From NCBI GenBank assembly GCA_030039575.1, contig JASHVH010000138.1, positions 1 to 13,564 on the forward strand: 13,564 nt of DNA, read 5' to 3'. Position numbers and translations under genes: made by a program. Position 1 is the stretch's first letter. Every line of letters begins with the position of its first letter. The notes beneath the pieces were generated by a model, which worked only from the letters and a program-made list of their open reading frames with translations, was not told the origin of the DNA and did not search any database. This document shows, piece after piece, positions 1 through 6,728 of the stretch. This stretch comes from Acidimicrobiales bacterium. GTDB taxonomy: Bacteria > Actinomycetota > Acidimicrobiia > Acidimicrobiales > Palsa-688.

Positions 1-884
1 CTGGGCGGGCTCTCCTCGGGCCCCAGCGCCACGTGGGGGACGCCGAGCGCCCAGGCCAGGGCCATCAGCCCCCCACTGTGGGCCAAAACGGCACCGGCCG
101 TTGCCACCGCCGCGGCCTCATCGACGGGGTTGCTCACCCGCAGCTCCGGTTGCGGCCTCCACGGGTAGCCGGGCCAGTCTTCCGGCTGGTACCGGCCTTC
201 CTCGGTTTCGGCCCGGCGCTCGCGCAGGGCCTGATCTACCTTGGGGTCGTCGCCGAGGGGCCCCGGCGACAGCCACACAACCTCGGCCGGGCCGGCTTCG
301 CCGCCTGCGCCCTCAGCCAACCGCTTCAGGGCGAGCTCGAGATCCGCCGGCCGCGGGGCGTCATCGGACGCCAGTACGCTGCGCTCGACGAGCACGTAGC
401 GCTTGGGCAGGCCCTCCACTACCCGCAGATAGGCGGCGCGGGCGTCCAGGAGCGGGCGCGGAAGGTGGCGGGGAGTGAGCAAGAGGGGTTCGGGCACTGC
501 GAACGGGGAGCCGACGCTTCGGTGGGCTTCCAGGCCCCAGCCCTCCTCGGGTGCCACCGCAACGGTGGGCGTGCCGGACTCGGCCAAGACTTGAGCCATC
601 TTCGTCCCCCCGCCTTCAGGGCTACCGGTCGCCACGAAGACATCTACCTCGGCGTGCCCGTGGTCGAGGGCGTCCGTCTGGCTGAGGGTGACCGGCTCAC
701 CCGTGAAGCCCGGGTCGGACCACGACGGTGGGGTGGCATAGACCAAGAAGGGCGAGAACCCCGGGCAGCGAGAGCCGATCTCGGCCCGCAACAGTAGGCC
801 CGTCAAGGCGGCCAACGGGTCACATGCCTCGGTCCCCGCCCACCATCCGACGCGCGTTTGCCCAAGGTCTTCTCGCAGGCCCAT
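1..884 (-). CDS. Polysaccharide pyruvyl transferase-like protein, C-terminus cut by window edge
   Basis: I read this frame by hand on the minus strand; it is open from the left edge to a TAA at 930-932. From the ATG at 882-884 it gives 294 residues and lacks its C-terminus. Residues 11-32 (RVGWWAGTEACDPLAALTG and following) fit the first Rossmann strand and helix of WcaK/CsaB-type pyruvyl transferases, which put pyruvyl ketals on surface sugars. Residues 134-153 (LLLTPRHLPRPLLDARAAYL) resemble the inter-domain segment of actinobacterial members. Residues 268-287 (AHSGGLMALAWALGVPHVAL) match the second-domain ligand-binding motif, with H269 as the usual conserved histidine. The N-terminal domain looks shorter than usual. 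Neither the ATG nor the GTG codons at 903-905 and 909-911 has a clear ribosome binding site. The gene is divergent from the fusion gene at 1176. The coding call is firm; a GT-B glycosyltransferase is the alternative. Confidence 0.7.
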   Translation of the reverse strand, partial: MGLREDLGQTRVGWWAGTEACDPLAALTGLLLRAEIGSRCPGFSPFLVYATPPSWSDPGFTGEPVTLSQTDALDHGHAEVDVFVATGSPEGGGTKMAQVLAESGTPTVAVAPEEGWGLEAHRSVGSPFAVPEPLLLTPRHLPRPLLDARAAYLRVVEGLPKRYVLVERSVLASDDAPRPADLELALKRLAEGAGGEAGPAEVVWLSPGPLGDDPKVDQALRERRAETEEGRYQPEDWPGYPWRPQPELRVSNPVDEAAAVATAGAVLAHSGGLMALAWALGVPHVALGPEESPP

Positions 885-956
885 TGCCGGAAGATTACTA
901 CCCACCGTCACCCGGCTGGTCGGAAGCCCTTACCAGTGCCCGGACAGGACGGAGTG

Positions 957-972
957 GCGGCGGCGCCGCCGC
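957..972. repeat. 16-bp perfect palindrome
   Basis: GCGGCGGC is followed directly by its reverse complement GCCGCCGC. It lies about 70 bases upstream of the pyruvyl-transferase-like gene and about 200 upstream of the fusion gene. No T-run follows on either strand, so it does not look like a factor-independent terminator. It could be an operator or simply low-complexity GC sequence. Confidence 0.35.
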
Positions 973-1166
973 TACCTTGGCCCGGTGGGCATCACCTGGC
1001 GGGGCGAACCCCAGGGACTGGCTCAGGCGCCCCCCACGCAGCTGGGGCCGCGTCGCATTGGGCCGCCTTGCGTGGTGGAAAGAGCTTGTTGGGTGAAGGC
1101 GTGGCGCTGGTGCCGGATCGGGGTATCTGAGTTACCGAGGTTCTTGACCGCGACACAAGCAGCAGC

Positions 1167-1172
1167 AAGGGA
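1167..1172 (+). promoter_or_regulatory. Ribosome binding site of the GT2-GT4 fusion gene
   Basis: AAGGGA lies three bases before the ATG at 1176-1178. The spacing is short, but this start puts the first strand of the GT2 domain at residue 3, as expected, and the next in-frame ATG is 142 codons downstream. Confidence 0.5.
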
Positions 1173-1175
1173 CGC

Positions 1176-3311
1176 ATGCCGTACTCAGTGGTAATACCCG
1201 CACACAACGAAGAAGCCGTGATCGGCCGATGCCTTTCCACCCTCATCGAGGGAGCCCCCGAAGGAGAACTGGACGTCCTGGTGGTCTGCAACGGTTGTGA
1301 TGACCGCACCGCCGAGGTGGCCCGGCGGAACGCCCCCGGAGCGACCGTGCTCGAGATCCCTGTCGCTTCCAAGGTCGCCGCCCTCAACGTTGGCGATGAG
1401 CACGCCCGGCACTTCCCCCGTTTCTACGTCGACGCCGACGTCGAGCTGGCCTACCCCGCTCTGGCGTCCGTGGGCCGGGCTCTGGGCCAGCCTGGGGTGC
1501 TGTGTGCCGCACCCCGGCCGTGGTTCGATTTGGCCGCTCGGCCCTGGGCGGTGAGGGCTTTCTATGCCGTGTTGCAGGGCGTCCCGTATTTTTCGCAGGA
1601 CATGGTGGGCACCGGCGTGTACGCCCTGTCGGAGGCAGGCCGGCGCCGGTTCGGGCCGTTCCCCGAGTTGACCGCCGACGACCAGTTCGTCCAACAACTC
1701 TTCGAGCGGTCCGAACGCAGGTCGATGCCCGGGGACCACTTCGTGGTCCACCCGCCCGCCAACCTGCGCGGCGTCCTGGCCATGAGGGCACGCGCTTACC
1801 GGGGCAACCGGGAGCTGGCCCGGTCCGGCCTGGCTCGGGAAGGACCGCCGCCGTCAGGGTTGAAGAGCGTGCTCCGCCGTGCGCTGGCGCCCGCACAGGC
1901 GCCCGCAGTGGCGGTCTACGCCGGGGTAAATGTGTTGGCTAAAGGCCTCGCCTGGGGCCGGCCTTCGTCGACATGGGAGCGGGACGATAGCGCCAGGTTG
2001 ATCGCGTCCCCCAGCAGTTCCTCTAAGGCGGGCCCGGTCGGGCCCAAAAAGGCCCGCATTTGCTATGTGACGAGCCATTACCCGGCCCTGTCTCACACCT
2101 TCGTGATGCGGGAGATATTCGGGTTGCGCGCCGCGGGGGTAGAGGTCGGTACCGTGTCAGTCCATAAAGCCGACCCGGCCGGCCTCCTGGCTGAAGCCGA
2201 CCGCCGCGAGGCCGAAAACACGTGGAACATCCTCCCCGTCGAGGCGGGATCTTTCGTCCGTGCGCATGCCGGCGCCCTTTTGGCCCACCCGGCGGCGTAT
2301 TTCCGTACCCTCGGGGCGGCGTTGAGAGCCGCCCCGGGCGGTATGCGCGGGTATTTGTGGCAATTGTTCTATTTCGCCGAGGCCGTCGCATTATGGGACC
2401 ATGCCAAGCACGTGGGGGCTCGCCATTTGCACGCTCACCTGGCCAATGTGGCGGCTGATATTTCCTGGTGGGCGTCGGCGTTCGGCAATGCTGCGGGAGG
2501 GGCCAGAAATTGGCGGTGGAGCTTTACAATGCACGGGCCCACCGAGTTGTTCGCGGTCGAGCGCTTCAACCTGGGCCGCAAGGTCGCTCATGCCGACCTC
2601 GTGGTCTGCATCAGCGATTTCACCCGTTCGCAACTGATGTACCTGAGCGAACCGGACGACTGGGCCAAGCTCCGGGTAGTGCACTGCGGGGCAGACCTGA
2701 GCCGCTACCCGCTGGCACCGCCTCGGCGCGGACCGGGTTTCCGGGTCCTGTGTGTGGCCCGGCTGGCGCCCCAGAAGGGGTTGGAGGTGCTGCTTGGCGC
2801 AGTGAAGTTGCTCGCCGGTCGCGGCATCGACGTGCACCTTGTCCTGGTCGGAGATGGTCCCATGCGGGAGAGGTTGCGGCTCCGGGCCGAGCGTCTGCAG
2901 ATAACGGACCGGGTAACCCTCATGGGGGCCGTGGGCCAAGACGACATGGCGGCTTACTACGCCGGCGCCGACGTGTTCTGCCTCCCGAGTTTTGCCGAGG
3001 GCGTCCCCGTGGTCCTTATGGAGGCGATGGCCAGCGGCCGGGCCGTGGTGGCCACTCGCGTCGGGGGTGTCCCCGAACTGGTAGAGGACGGTGCCTCAGG
3101 GCTGCTCGTGGCTCCAGGCAACGTGGACGAACTGGCCGCCGCCCTGGAGCGGTTGGCATCTTCGCCGGAGGAACGGGAGAAAATGGGCCTGACCGGGCGC
3201 CAGGAAGTCGTCGAAGATTTCGACGCCCGGAAATGCGCCGCTCAGCTGGCCGCTCTGTTCCAGGAAATGTCGACTGGGGCTACGAGCGACCCGCTAATAC
3301 GCGCGCATTGA
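1176..3311 (+). CDS. Bifunctional glycosyltransferase, GT2 domain fused to GT4 domain
   Basis: This 711-residue protein carries two complete transferase domains. Residues 1-273 are a GT-A fold GT2 enzyme: SVVIPAHNEE at 4-13, metal-binding DAD at 86-88 (YVDADVE), a TADDQF segment at 167-171 holding the likely catalytic acid, and WERDDSAR at 267-274, a common end of this actinobacterial subfamily. Residues 274-292 form a Ser/Gly/Pro/Lys-rich linker. Residues 293-700 are a GT-B fold GT4 enzyme: YPALSHTFVMRE at 302-313, HLHAHLANVAADISWW at 417-432, a TMHGP loop around H453, RLAPQKG at 529-535, and the donor-binding E-x7-E pair E608/E616 in EGVPVVLMEAMASG. Both sites look intact, so it probably adds two successive sugars in the cytoplasm. 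I see no signal peptide or membrane segment. Its 3' end overlaps the GT8-like gene by 18 bases. Donors and acceptors cannot be read from the sequence. Confidence 0.92.
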   Translation: MPYSVVIPAHNEEAVIGRCLSTLIEGAPEGELDVLVVCNGCDDRTAEVARRNAPGATVLEIPVASKVAALNVGDEHARHFPRFYVDADVELAYPALASVGRALGQPGVLCAAPRPWFDLAARPWAVRAFYAVLQGVPYFSQDMVGTGVYALSEAGRRRFGPFPELTADDQFVQQLFERSERRSMPGDHFVVHPPANLRGVLAMRARAYRGNRELARSGLAREGPPPSGLKSVLRRALAPAQAPAVAVYAGVNVLAKGLAWGRPSSTWERDDSARLIASPSSSSKAGPVGPKKARICYVTSHYPALSHTFVMREIFGLRAAGVEVGTVSVHKADPAGLLAEADRREAENTWNILPVEAGSFVRAHAGALLAHPAAYFRTLGAALRAAPGGMRGYLWQLFYFAEAVALWDHAKHVGARHLHAHLANVAADISWWASAFGNAAGGARNWRWSFTMHGPTELFAVERFNLGRKVAHADLVVCISDFTRSQLMYLSEPDDWAKLRVVHCGADLSRYPLAPPRRGPGFRVLCVARLAPQKGLEVLLGAVKLLAGRGIDVHLVLVGDGPMRERLRLRAERLQITDRVTLMGAVGQDDMAAYYAGADVFCLPSFAEGVPVVLMEAMASGRAVVATRVGGVPELVEDGASGLLVAPGNVDELAAALERLASSPEEREKMGLTGRQEVVEDFDARKCAAQLAALFQEMSTGATSDPLIRAH

Positions 3312-4364
3312 GGTAATTGCGCGAGCTTTTTGGGCGAGCCGGCCGAATTCCTGCCGTACCTTCGGGCTGACGCAACGGGCTGTGTCCACAATCGACAACC
3401 CGAGTTCCTGTAGGACAGGGTCGTGGTTGGCCGCTGCCGCTAACCAGGCTGCGCCCCGTTGAGGGTACAGCCACTCCAGGTCTTCGTCACCCAACCCTTC
3501 GGCCAGGCTGTTCGCCACCCAGGTGTACGGCGTCAAGTACCGGTGCGAATCGTCGACCCAGGCCCAAAAGCGCCCGGACCGAGACCGCGGGGGCGGTCCA
3601 GTCAGCCGGGCCCACGGCTTTTGTCCCATGGCATGCACGAGTACCGGGAACCTCCGCCCCACGGCTAGGCGAACCCGCTCTGTTGGGGCGAACGACGCCG
3701 GGCTGTAGCACTGGGCGATGTCGAGGCCGCGCCTGAGCAACCGCACATCGACGTGCGCCCACTCAGTCGCCCCCAGCAGGCCCGTGAGCACCTCCTGGTC
3801 GCCCACCAAATGCAATGGCCGTTCGTCCCAGGGCGACCCCTGGGCCCGGCGGTACTGCTCAGTCTGTAGAAGTTCGTGCCAGGCCTCCAGCAGGGGCACA
3901 TGGGTAGGGGTGGCCCGCACGAGGCCGGTGTTGAACGTGCGGGGCAGGACCTTCCCGGGGGTGAAGCCCCAGGCCTCCGTCCGGTCGGCCCGTCCCTGCG
4001 CACGACCCCACCACACGTCTTCTGTCCCGACGAGCGCGTCGTCGGGTTCTCGCGCCAAGCGAGCGGCGAGGTCGCCCATGAGCACTATGTCGGAGTCAAC
4101 CCAGATCACCGGTGCCCGCCCCGCCGCCAGGTGGTGCAGGAGCAAGGACGGTTTTACGTTCCAGCCGTCGTCGTGCAGCACGGCTTCGGCTCTAAACGCG
4201 TTGGGTTGGCGGCCGAGCCACTCGTGGAACCCCGCCGGGGCGCCCGGAACGTGGACAGCTACCTCAAGGCTCGGCCAGTGGCGGGCGAGGCTGAGGACCG
4301 TCAGTTTGACCCCGATCATCATGGCTCGGCGGTCCTCGTAGACCACGGCGATAGGACGGCTCAA
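3294..4364 (-). CDS. GT8-like glycosyltransferase
   Basis: This 356-residue protein has the hallmark series of GT8-type retaining transferases on a GT-A fold. These are a metal-binding DSD at 90-92 in WVDSDIVLMGDL, FNTGLVRA at 144-151, GDQE at 188-191 and HAMGQKPW at 244-251, the last matching the family's H-x-G-x-KPW. Such enzymes transfer sugars such as glucose or galactose from UDP donors, often in LPS or polysaccharide assembly. The start is TTG at 4362-4364; it is supported by GAGGG four bases upstream and by an in-frame TGA about 24 bases before it. The alternative ATG at residue 15 would cut into the first strand. The gene is tail-to-tail with the fusion gene, its last six codons overlapping that gene's end, and divergent from the GT2 gene at 4819. 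Family confidence is good; the specific sugar is unknown. Confidence 0.88.
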   Translation of the reverse strand: MSRPIAVVYEDRRAMMIGVKLTVLSLARHWPSLEVAVHVPGAPAGFHEWLGRQPNAFRAEAVLHDDGWNVKPSLLLHHLAAGRAPVIWVDSDIVLMGDLAARLAREPDDALVGTEDVWWGRAQGRADRTEAWGFTPGKVLPRTFNTGLVRATPTHVPLLEAWHELLQTEQYRRAQGSPWDERPLHLVGDQEVLTGLLGATEWAHVDVRLLRRGLDIAQCYSPASFAPTERVRLAVGRRFPVLVHAMGQKPWARLTGPPPRSRSGRFWAWVDDSHRYLTPYTWVANSLAEGLGDEDLEWLYPQRGAAWLAAAANHDPVLQELGLSIVDTARCVSPKVRQEFGRLAQKARAITSMRAY

Positions 4365-4368
4365 CGAA

Positions 4369-4373
4369 CCCTC
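4369..4373 (-). promoter_or_regulatory. Ribosome binding site supporting a TTG start of the GT8-like gene
   Basis: On the minus strand this reads GAGGG and sits four bases before the TTG at 4362-4364. It is the only good Shine-Dalgarno match near the 5' end of the gene and is the main reason for choosing TTG over the ATG pair fourteen codons downstream. Confidence 0.55.
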
Positions 4374-4538
4374 GCCGGATGAGGATAACGCTCACAACCT
4401 TGTGGACCTAACACTTAAGGAACTTGGCTCGTCATCTCGCTATTGCCCATCTCTTGGGGTAATCGGCCTTGCTCCCCGTGAGTGCTGGGCGTCCCGGGGC
4501 CGGCGTTACGCGTCCGGGCGACCGGCAACGGCCTAGCT

Positions 4539-4566
4539 TTGCTCATGGCGGGGGATCCGCTACGAT
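4539..4566 (+). promoter_or_regulatory. Candidate sigma-70-type promoter
   Basis: TTGCTC at 4539-4544 and TACGAT at 4561-4566 are separated by 16 bases. Three of six and four of six positions match the consensus hexamers, an ordinary score for high-GC bacteria. Transcription would begin near 4573, giving about 38 bases before the small ORF at 4611 and about 245 before the GT2 gene at 4819. Chance occurrence cannot be excluded. Confidence 0.35.
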
Positions 4567-4610
4567 CTTAGGGTTGCACGTAAAGCTTCGTCGTGACGAG
4601 GGAGTTGTTG

Positions 4611-4688
4611 ATGTCGGTGGGCGGATCGTTGTTCACGAAGGGCTTAGTGGCGTGGGCGGAGCGGCCATCGCGTAACGGTCGGCGTTAG
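4611..4688 (+). CDS. Possible 25-residue small ORF or leader peptide
   Basis: An ATG at 4611 is preceded by a strong Shine-Dalgarno sequence, GAGGGAG at 4598-4604, with an ideal six-base spacer. This is the best ribosome binding site in the window. The ORF has 25 codons and ends at TAG 4686-4688. The peptide begins MSVGGSLFTKGLVAWAERP and ends in a basic RNGRR; a mildly hydrophobic stretch at residues 6-15 is too short for a membrane helix. It is in a different frame from the GT2 gene and ends 130 bases before that gene. It may be a leader peptide controlling the transferase, a free small protein, or the stub of a decayed gene. I recognise no family. Translation is inferred only from the initiation signals. 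Confidence 0.35.
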   Translation: MSVGGSLFTKGLVAWAERPSRNGRR

Positions 4689-4808
4689 CGCGCGATTGGG
4701 GAGTCGTACTGAGCGAGGAAAGGCATTCGCGCCACAGGACCGGGTGGTGAGCGGGCCCCTGGGACCAGCTGATGATGGACGGGCGGTCGATGGTACCCCG
4801 ACTGCTCC

Positions 4809-4813
4809 AAGGG
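4809..4813 (+). promoter_or_regulatory. Ribosome binding site deciding the GT2 start at 4819
   Basis: AAGGG precedes the GTG at 4819-4821 by five bases. In-frame upstream candidates (TTG 4696, GTG 4744, GTG 4747) have no comparable site. Starting at 4819 places the first beta strand of the GT2 domain at residue 3, as in the other GT2 proteins here. Confidence 0.55.
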
Positions 4814-4818
4814 CCGAA

Positions 4819-5706
4819 GTGCCAATCGCAGTAGTTGTGCCCAGCTATCGCCGCAAAGAACGCCTTGCCCAAGCTCTACGCTCCGTTGACGCGCAACGCG
4901 GCGTCTGTCCGTGCCAGGTCATAGTCGTTGATGATGCGTCGGGCGACGGCACAGCGGAACTAGCCCGCTCACTTGGTGCCCGTGTGATCGAAAGAGGAAC
5001 CAATGGTGGCCAAGCGGCAGCGCGCAACTCGGGTATGCGTGCAGCAGAGGGTGCCGACTGGATCGCGTTGCTAGACGACGACGACGAATGGCTGCCCGAT
5101 CACCTGGCGACGCTTTGGTCCAATCGGGACGGCCATGTCTTAGTGGCGGGCACGAGCGTCCGAGTACGTGGCCGCCAAACTCGCGCCCACGGCGCCGTGA
5201 GCGAGGAGCCCGAAATTGTCCGCTCACCAGCCAGGCTCCTGTTCCCCGAGAACTCATTTACGATAAGCGCCGCCATGGTGCGCCGGGATGTCCTAATGGC
5301 AGCGGGCGGGTTCAACGAGGGTATTCGCCACGCTGAGGACGTCGACGCCTGGCTGCGGGTCCTGGAGCGCGGTACTGGCCTGCTCCTGGCCGAGGTGACC
5401 TGTCGCTACAACGTCCACGGGGCCGGGCAAATGAGCGGCAACCGGCCAGAGGCATTGGCCGTGTACAGGGAAGTTCTGCAGGACTACCAGGGCCGCCCGT
5501 GGCTGACGAAGGGGCTGCTACAACGTTTCGAGACCGTCGCCGCTTGGGACGACCTCCAAGCTGGGCGCGCCAGGAGAGACTGGCCTGAAGTGCGTAAACA
5601 AGCGCTTTGGCTGGCTCGACGGCCGTCACGGTTAGCGGCTTTGACGCGGTTATGGGCGTTTCGTTGGCGGGCGCGCCACCGCCGCTATTTCATACCGGGA
5701 AGTTGA
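4819..5706 (+). CDS. GT2 family glycosyltransferase
   Basis: From the GTG at 4819 this is a 295-residue GT-A fold inverting transferase. It shows PIAVVVPSYRR at 2-12, nucleotide-binding VDDASGDGT at 37-45, the metal-binding cluster LLDDDDEW at 84-91 with the DxD, and AEDVDAWLR at 172-180 with the likely catalytic acid. Residues about 225-290 are a basic, helix-rich tail (ARRDWPEVRKQALWLARRPS at 251-270) like the tails of the other two GT2 proteins here. No membrane segment is apparent. A longer form from TTG 4696 would add 41 unstructured residues and is less likely. Three rare TTA leucine codons (L108, L272, L278) are present. The 3' end overlaps the minus-strand GT2 gene by 17 bases. It may be controlled through the leader at 4539-4818. 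Donor and acceptor are unknown. Confidence 0.88.
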   Translation: MPIAVVVPSYRRKERLAQALRSVDAQRGVCPCQVIVVDDASGDGTAELARSLGARVIERGTNGGQAAARNSGMRAAEGADWIALLDDDDEWLPDHLATLWSNRDGHVLVAGTSVRVRGRQTRAHGAVSEEPEIVRSPARLLFPENSFTISAAMVRRDVLMAAGGFNEGIRHAEDVDAWLRVLERGTGLLLAEVTCRYNVHGAGQMSGNRPEALAVYREVLQDYQGRPWLTKGLLQRFETVAAWDDLQAGRARRDWPEVRKQALWLARRPSRLAALTRLWAFRWRARHRRYFIPGS

Positions 5707-6718
5707 CGAAGCGCCGGTCACGCCAAGGAGCGAGCCATTGCTCCGCCTCGGCTTCCCAACCGTCCGGTAGACCACGGCTCCGTTCGATGTGGCGGAGACG
5801 TTTGTCGGTTAGCGACGGTGACACCAGGGCAGCCCCAGCGTAAGCAAGTTGACCGGGGTCACGACCCGCCCAGGCCGCTCGGAGGTAATTGCGGGCGGCG
5901 AGGGCCCTATTGCCGGCGGCGACGTGACGACGGGCCGTTTCTCGTTGCCACCGGGCCAAATATTTCGAGGACAGCGGCGCGCTGTCAGGGAAATGCCGTG
6001 CCCTCAGCAGGTTTGCCCCGCTCAACTGGGCTTTTTCGTCGCCCGAGGTTTGGCCCTCCCACATGCGCCAGGCTACGAGCGGCCGGTCGATATAGGCGAT
6101 GGGAGACCGCTTCGCCAGGCGTAGCCACAACTCCCAGTCCTCGGAAGCGGCTACGTCGAGGCTGAAACCGCCGACGTCCAGGGCGAGCGCCCTTGAAACC
6201 AGCACTGATGAGCCGCCCCCCGGCACCCGGTTGGACTCTTTCAGTAAACCGAGCAACTCCTGGGAACCGACCAGGCTGCCCTCCGGGGCCAACAGCGGCC
6301 CAGGGAGCAAGCGGTTCGCGCTCCGCACTTTCAAGTCGGCTCCGACATGGACGCAGGCGGTGGCGGACCAACGCGCCTGCGCATCTCGGCTGAGGGCCGT
6401 GAGCTGGGACTCGAGCTTGGCCGGAGCCCACAGGTCGTCGCTGTCCAGGAAGGACACCCACGAGGCACCTGCGGCCGCCCTGATGCCGGCGTTGCGGGCC
6501 GCAGCCGCTCCAACCGGTGCATCGAAAGCCAAGAGGCTGACCCGGGGGTCTCCGATGGCCCCGACCGCCTCTGCGGTGCCGTCGGTCGACCCATTGTCGA
6601 CCACGATGCAGCAGAGGTCGGAATAGTTCTGCTCGATGACGGACGTCACTGCCTGGAGCAGCAGGTCACGCCGGTTGAGCGTCGGGATAATGACCGCCAC
6701 GGTCCCGTGCTTGCTCAT
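5690..6718 (-). CDS. GT2 family glycosyltransferase, paralog of the 11501-12505 gene
   Basis: The start chosen is ATG 6716-6718, giving 342 residues. A longer frame to 6841 adds 41 residues that only shadow the preceding gene. Motifs are VAVIIPTLNRR at 7-17, VDNGSTDGT at 40-48, FLDSDDLWAP at 90-99 with the metal-binding DSD at 92-94, and ASEDWELWLRLA at 191-202 with the putative catalytic acid. These fall at the same residue numbers as in the paralog at 11501-12505, and about 56 of the first 100 positions are identical by hand count. A helical tail follows at about 235-335 and contains RHVAAGNRALAARNYLRAAW and GRDPGQLAYA. It is the last gene of a three-gene operon, ten bases after the upstream stop. 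With only a weak GGCGG before the ATG, translation is probably coupled. It ends inside the 3' end of the opposing GT2 gene. Confidence 0.93.
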   Translation of the reverse strand: MSKHGTVAVIIPTLNRRDLLLQAVTSVIEQNYSDLCCIVVDNGSTDGTAEAVGAIGDPRVSLLAFDAPVGAAAARNAGIRAAAGASWVSFLDSDDLWAPAKLESQLTALSRDAQARWSATACVHVGADLKVRSANRLLPGPLLAPEGSLVGSQELLGLLKESNRVPGGGSSVLVSRALALDVGGFSLDVAASEDWELWLRLAKRSPIAYIDRPLVAWRMWEGQTSGDEKAQLSGANLLRARHFPDSAPLSSKYLARWQRETARRHVAAGNRALAARNYLRAAWAGRDPGQLAYAGAALVSPSLTDKRLRHIERSRGLPDGWEAEAEQWLAPWRDRRFVNFPV

Positions 6719-6728
6719 GCCGCCAAGG

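Larger units (their letters stand above)
885..1175. other. Intergenic region between divergent genes
   Basis: This 291-base GC-rich spacer separates the leftward pyruvyl-transferase-like gene from the rightward fusion gene, so it should carry both promoters. I see no convincing -35/-10 pair; a TTGACC at 1144-1149 has no partner at a useful distance before the start at 1176. The only clear structure is a 16-base palindrome at 957-972. Reading frames across the spacer show no recognisable protein motif. Confidence 0.5.
4374..4818. other. Long divergent intergenic and leader region
   Basis: About 445 bases separate the GT8-like gene from the probable start of the GT2 gene, the longest stretch here without a large gene. 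It holds a candidate promoter (4539-4566), a 25-codon ORF (4611-4688) and about 130 bases of untranslated leader. I found no convincing minus-strand promoter, terminator hairpin or riboswitch. The overlapping frame opened by a TTG at 4696 would cover 4696-4818, but it has no ribosome binding site and no domain content. Confidence 0.5.

Noticed and set aside
33..797. A 254-codon plus-strand open frame
   Set aside because: It is rich in Arg, Gly, Pro and Ala with no motif. The opposite strand encodes a protein with coherent pyruvyl-transferase-like motifs over the same bases, so this is a shadow of GC-rich coding.
957..972. The GC palindrome as a transcription terminator
   Set aside because: It lies upstream of both flanking genes rather than at a gene end and has no T-run on either strand.
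992..1387. A minus-strand open frame across the start of the fusion gene
   Set aside because: It has no family motif, a Ser/Arg/Pro-rich shadow composition, and overlaps the conserved GT2 N-terminus.
2468..3316. A 282-codon plus-strand open frame inside the fusion gene
   Set aside because: Its product is low-complexity Arg/Gly/Pro, and the overlapping frame carries a well-formed GT4 domain including the E-x7-E pair.
4696..4818. A 41-residue N-terminal extension of the GT2 gene from TTG 4696
   Set aside because: It has no ribosome binding site and no domain content, whereas GTG 4819 has AAGGG at good spacing and begins right at the first GT2 strand.
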